From Candidatus Pelagibacterales bacterium (GTDB lineage: Bacteria; Pseudomonadota; Alphaproteobacteria; Pelagibacterales; AG-422-B15): a stretch of DNA of 18,361 nt. Location: the NCBI GenBank assembly GCA_016777745.1, contig JADHQX010000011.1, forward strand, positions 1 through 18,361, in the 5' to 3' direction. The notes beneath the pieces are model-generated. The model ran no database searches. It saw only the letters and a list, made by a program, of their open reading frames with translations, and had not been told where the DNA came from. The position numbers and the translations under genes were made by a program. This document shows, piece by piece, positions 16,449-18,361 of the stretch (within the stretch, counting starts at the first letter, position 1; each line of letters begins with the position of its first letter).

Positions 16449-16454
16449 AAGGAA
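16449..16454 (+). promoter_or_regulatory. Shine-Dalgarno sequence of pnp
   Basis: AAGGAA stands six bases before the pnp ATG at 16461 and fixes that start. Confidence 0.75.
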
Positions 16455-16460
16455 AAAATA

Positions 16461-18361
16461 ATGAGTGAGTCAATCTCAAGAGAGATCCAATGGGGAAAAG
16501 ATAAATTAATAATTGAAACTGGAAAAGTTGCTAAACAAGCGACTGCATCAACTATCGTAAGATATGGAGACACTGTGGTAATGTGTAATGTTACAGCAGC
16601 AAAGACGCCAAAGCCTGACTTGGACTTTTTTCCTTTAACAGTTAATTATACTGAAAAATATTACGCTGCTGGAAAAATTCCAGGAGGGTTTTTTAAAAGA
16701 GAAGCGCGTCCTACAGAAGCAGAAACATTAATATGTAGATTAATTGATAGACCTATTAGACCATTATTCCCTGAAGGTTTTAGAAATGAAACTCAAGTTA
16801 TACTTACAGTTTTGTCACATGATACAGAAACCAATGCTGATATTGTTGCTATGGTAGCGGCTTCTAGTGCCCTTACTATATCAGGTATACCTTTTAAGGG
16901 ACCAATTTCAGGTTGTAGAGTTGGTTATCAAAATGGTGAATATACCTTAAACCCAAAAATGAACGAAGAATCTGATTTAGATTTAGTAGTAGCTGGAACA
17001 AATTCAGCTGTTTTAATGGTTGAATCTGAAGCTAATCAACTATCAGAAGAAATAATGTTAGGTGCTGTAACTTTTGGCCATAAAGAAATGCAGCCAGTAA
17101 TTGATATGATTATTGATCTTGCAGAAGAGTGTGCAAAAGAACCATGGCAATTTGAATATGTCGAAAATACTGAGTTAAAAGAAATCGTAAAAAAAGAATG
17201 CTCAGATGACATAGCAAAAGCTTATGCTTTAACTGATAAGATGGAAAGACATGCAGCACTATCTGTTTCTAAAGAAAAATTATTAAAATCGCACGCAGAC
17301 AATGAAGAAATTAATTCAAATGAATTAATGTCTTATTTTAAAAAAATTGAAAAGAGTATTGTCCGTGGTCAAATAATTAATAATAAATCAAGAATTGATG
17401 GAAGAAAACTTGATGAAATTAGAAATATAAGTAATGAAGTATCTTGGTTACCAAGAACTCACGGTTCTGCATTATTTACTAGAGGCGAAACACAAGCCAT
17501 AGTTGTAGCAACTCTTGGTTTTGGAGAAGACGAGCAACGCATAGAGGCTTTACAAGGATCATATAAAGAGAAGTTTATGCTTCATTATAATTTTCCACCA
17601 TATTCAGTTGGTGAAGTTGGAAGAAGTGGATTTACTAGTAGAAGAGAAGTAGGTCATGGTAAACTTGCTTGGAGAGCTATGAAGGCTGTGTTGCCAGATT
17701 CAGAAGAATTTGACTATACAATTAGATTGGTTTCTGAAATTACAGAGTCTAATGGATCATCATCTATGGCAACTGTATGCGGTTCATCTTTAGCTTTGAT
17801 GGATGCAGGTGTTCCAATTAAGAATGCTGTTTCTGGAATTGCAATGGGACTGATTAAAGAAGGAGACGACTTTGCAGTATTATCAGATATTTTGGGTGAT
17901 GAAGATCATCTTGGTGATATGGACTTTAAAGTTGCTGGTACAAAAGATGGTATCACCTCTTTACAAATGGATATCAAAATAACTGGTATAACTACAGAAA
18001 TTATGGAACAGGCATTAAACCAGGCTAATGCTGGAAGAATGCACATATTATCTGAAATGAATAAAACGATTGATGCTCCAAGAACTGAGCTTGGACCTTA
18101 TACTCCAAGAAGTGAAATGATTAAAATTCAAAGAGATAATATTGGAGCAGTAATTGGCAAAGGTGGAGCAGTTATTAAAGAAATTATAGCTGAGTCAGGT
18201 GCTAAGGTAGATATTAGTGATAATGGAACTGTAAAAATTTCTGGAACTAGCAAAGAAATGATTCAGGCTGCAATTGACATGATTAATGGAATAATCCAAG
18301 AACCAGAAGTTGGAGACATTTTTGAAGGTAAAGTTGTCAAGATTATGGAATTTGGTGCATT
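16461..18361 (+). CDS. pnp: polyribonucleotide nucleotidyltransferase (PNPase), 3' end missing
   Basis: The frame opens at ATG 16461 and runs through the right edge, giving about 633 of an expected 700 residues. The first RNase PH-like domain includes [17 protein letters not shown] (about 73-89) and [12 protein letters not shown]. The second carries a serine-rich [16 protein letters not shown] block near 427-438 and the catalytic GDMDFKVAG block at about 485-493, with D486. The KH domain has its GKGG loop at 566-569. The S1 domain is just beginning at the window end. PNPase is a phosphate-dependent 3'-5' exoribonuclease and a component of RNA-degrading complexes. The strong Shine-Dalgarno and the position after rpsO support the start. 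Confidence 0.97.
   Translation, partial: MSESISREIQWGKDKLIIETGKVAKQATASTIVRYGDTVVMCNVTAAKTPKPDLDFFPLTVNYTEKYYAAGKIPGGFFKREARPTEAETLICRLIDRPIRPLFPEGFRNETQVILTVLSHDTETNADIVAMVAASSALTISGIPFKGPISGCRVGYQNGEYTLNPKMNEESDLDLVVAGTNSAVLMVESEANQLSEEIMLGAVTFGHKEMQPVIDMIIDLAEECAKEPWQFEYVENTELKEIVKKECSDDIAKAYALTDKMERHAALSVSKEKLLKSHADNEEINSNELMSYFKKIEKSIVRGQIINNKSRIDGRKLDEIRNISNEVSWLPRTHGSALFTRGETQAIVVATLGFGEDEQRIEALQGSYKEKFMLHYNFPPYSVGEVGRSGFTSRREVGHGKLAWRAMKAVLPDSEEFDYTIRLVSEITESNGSSSMATVCGSSLALMDAGVPIKNAVSGIAMGLIKEGDDFAVLSDILGDEDHLGDMDFKVAGTKDGITSLQMDIKITGITTEIMEQALNQANAGRMHILSEMNKTIDAPRTELGPYTPRSEMIKIQRDNIGAVIGKGGAVIKEIIAESGAKVDISDNGTVKISGTSKEMIQAAIDMINGIIQEPEVGDIFEGKVVKIMEFGA

Noticed and set aside
16425..16460. 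RNase III processing hairpin or rpsO terminator between rpsO and pnp
   Set aside because: The 36 bases are almost all A and T with no stem of useful length and no T-run after a hairpin.
1..18361. Mobile elements, CRISPR arrays, tRNA or rRNA genes, phage-like or defence genes
   Set aside because: Nearly every base belongs to recognised housekeeping genes or short gaps. No transposase, spaced direct repeats, tRNA cloverleaf or atypical gene block was seen.

Overview
The window is a stretch of core genome from an AT-rich alphaproteobacterium (about 30% G+C by eye). Most genes lie head to tail on the + strand with gaps of 0-40 bases or short overlaps. The order tsaB-fur-plsC-miaB-phoH-ybeY-corC-lnt-metK-trmB-nusA-infB-rbfA-truB-rpsO-pnp follows the conserved alphaproteobacterial order. 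The low G+C, tight packing, frequent non-ATG starts and absence of several usual linker genes suggest a streamlined, probably marine, lineage (SAR11-like or another AT-rich clade). That placement is inference; no rRNA or other decisive marker is present.

Layout. 1-816: the 3' part of a Bax-type glucosaminidase gene, running in from outside the window. 809-1846 (minus): a secreted NodB-type polysaccharide deacetylase, convergent with and overlapping the first gene by 8 bases. 1847-1913: a 67-base divergent promoter region. 1914-10758: a long tight gene train for tRNA modification (tsaB, miaB, trmB), metal-responsive regulation (fur), lipid and lipoprotein synthesis (plsC, lnt), RNA/ribosome quality (phoH, ybeY), a CBS-domain protein (corC) and S-adenosylmethionine synthesis (metK). 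10759-10895: the only sizeable gap between same-strand genes, holding a sigma70-like promoter, short dyads, a perfect DnaA-box match and a strong intrinsic terminator just before nusA. 10896-18361: the transcription/translation operon nusA-infB-rbfA-truB-rpsO-pnp, with pnp cut by the window end.

How the genes work together. MetK supplies SAM for MiaB and TrmB, which are encoded nearby. TsaB, MiaB and TrmB modify tRNA. YbeY, RbfA, PNPase and S15 act in ribosome maturation and RNA turnover, NusA in transcription elongation and termination, and IF2 in initiation. The two edge genes concern the cell envelope.

No mobile element, CRISPR array, rRNA/tRNA gene or clearly new multi-gene system is visible. 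The most interesting signal is the nusA leader: rimP, normally between trmB and nusA, is absent, while a promoter followed by a terminator hairpin (attenuator architecture) sits directly before nusA. The -10 element of that promoter overlaps a DnaA-box match and a short dyad. Missing rimI, ylxR and the usual regulator before metK give a consistent picture of gene loss from a conserved cluster.
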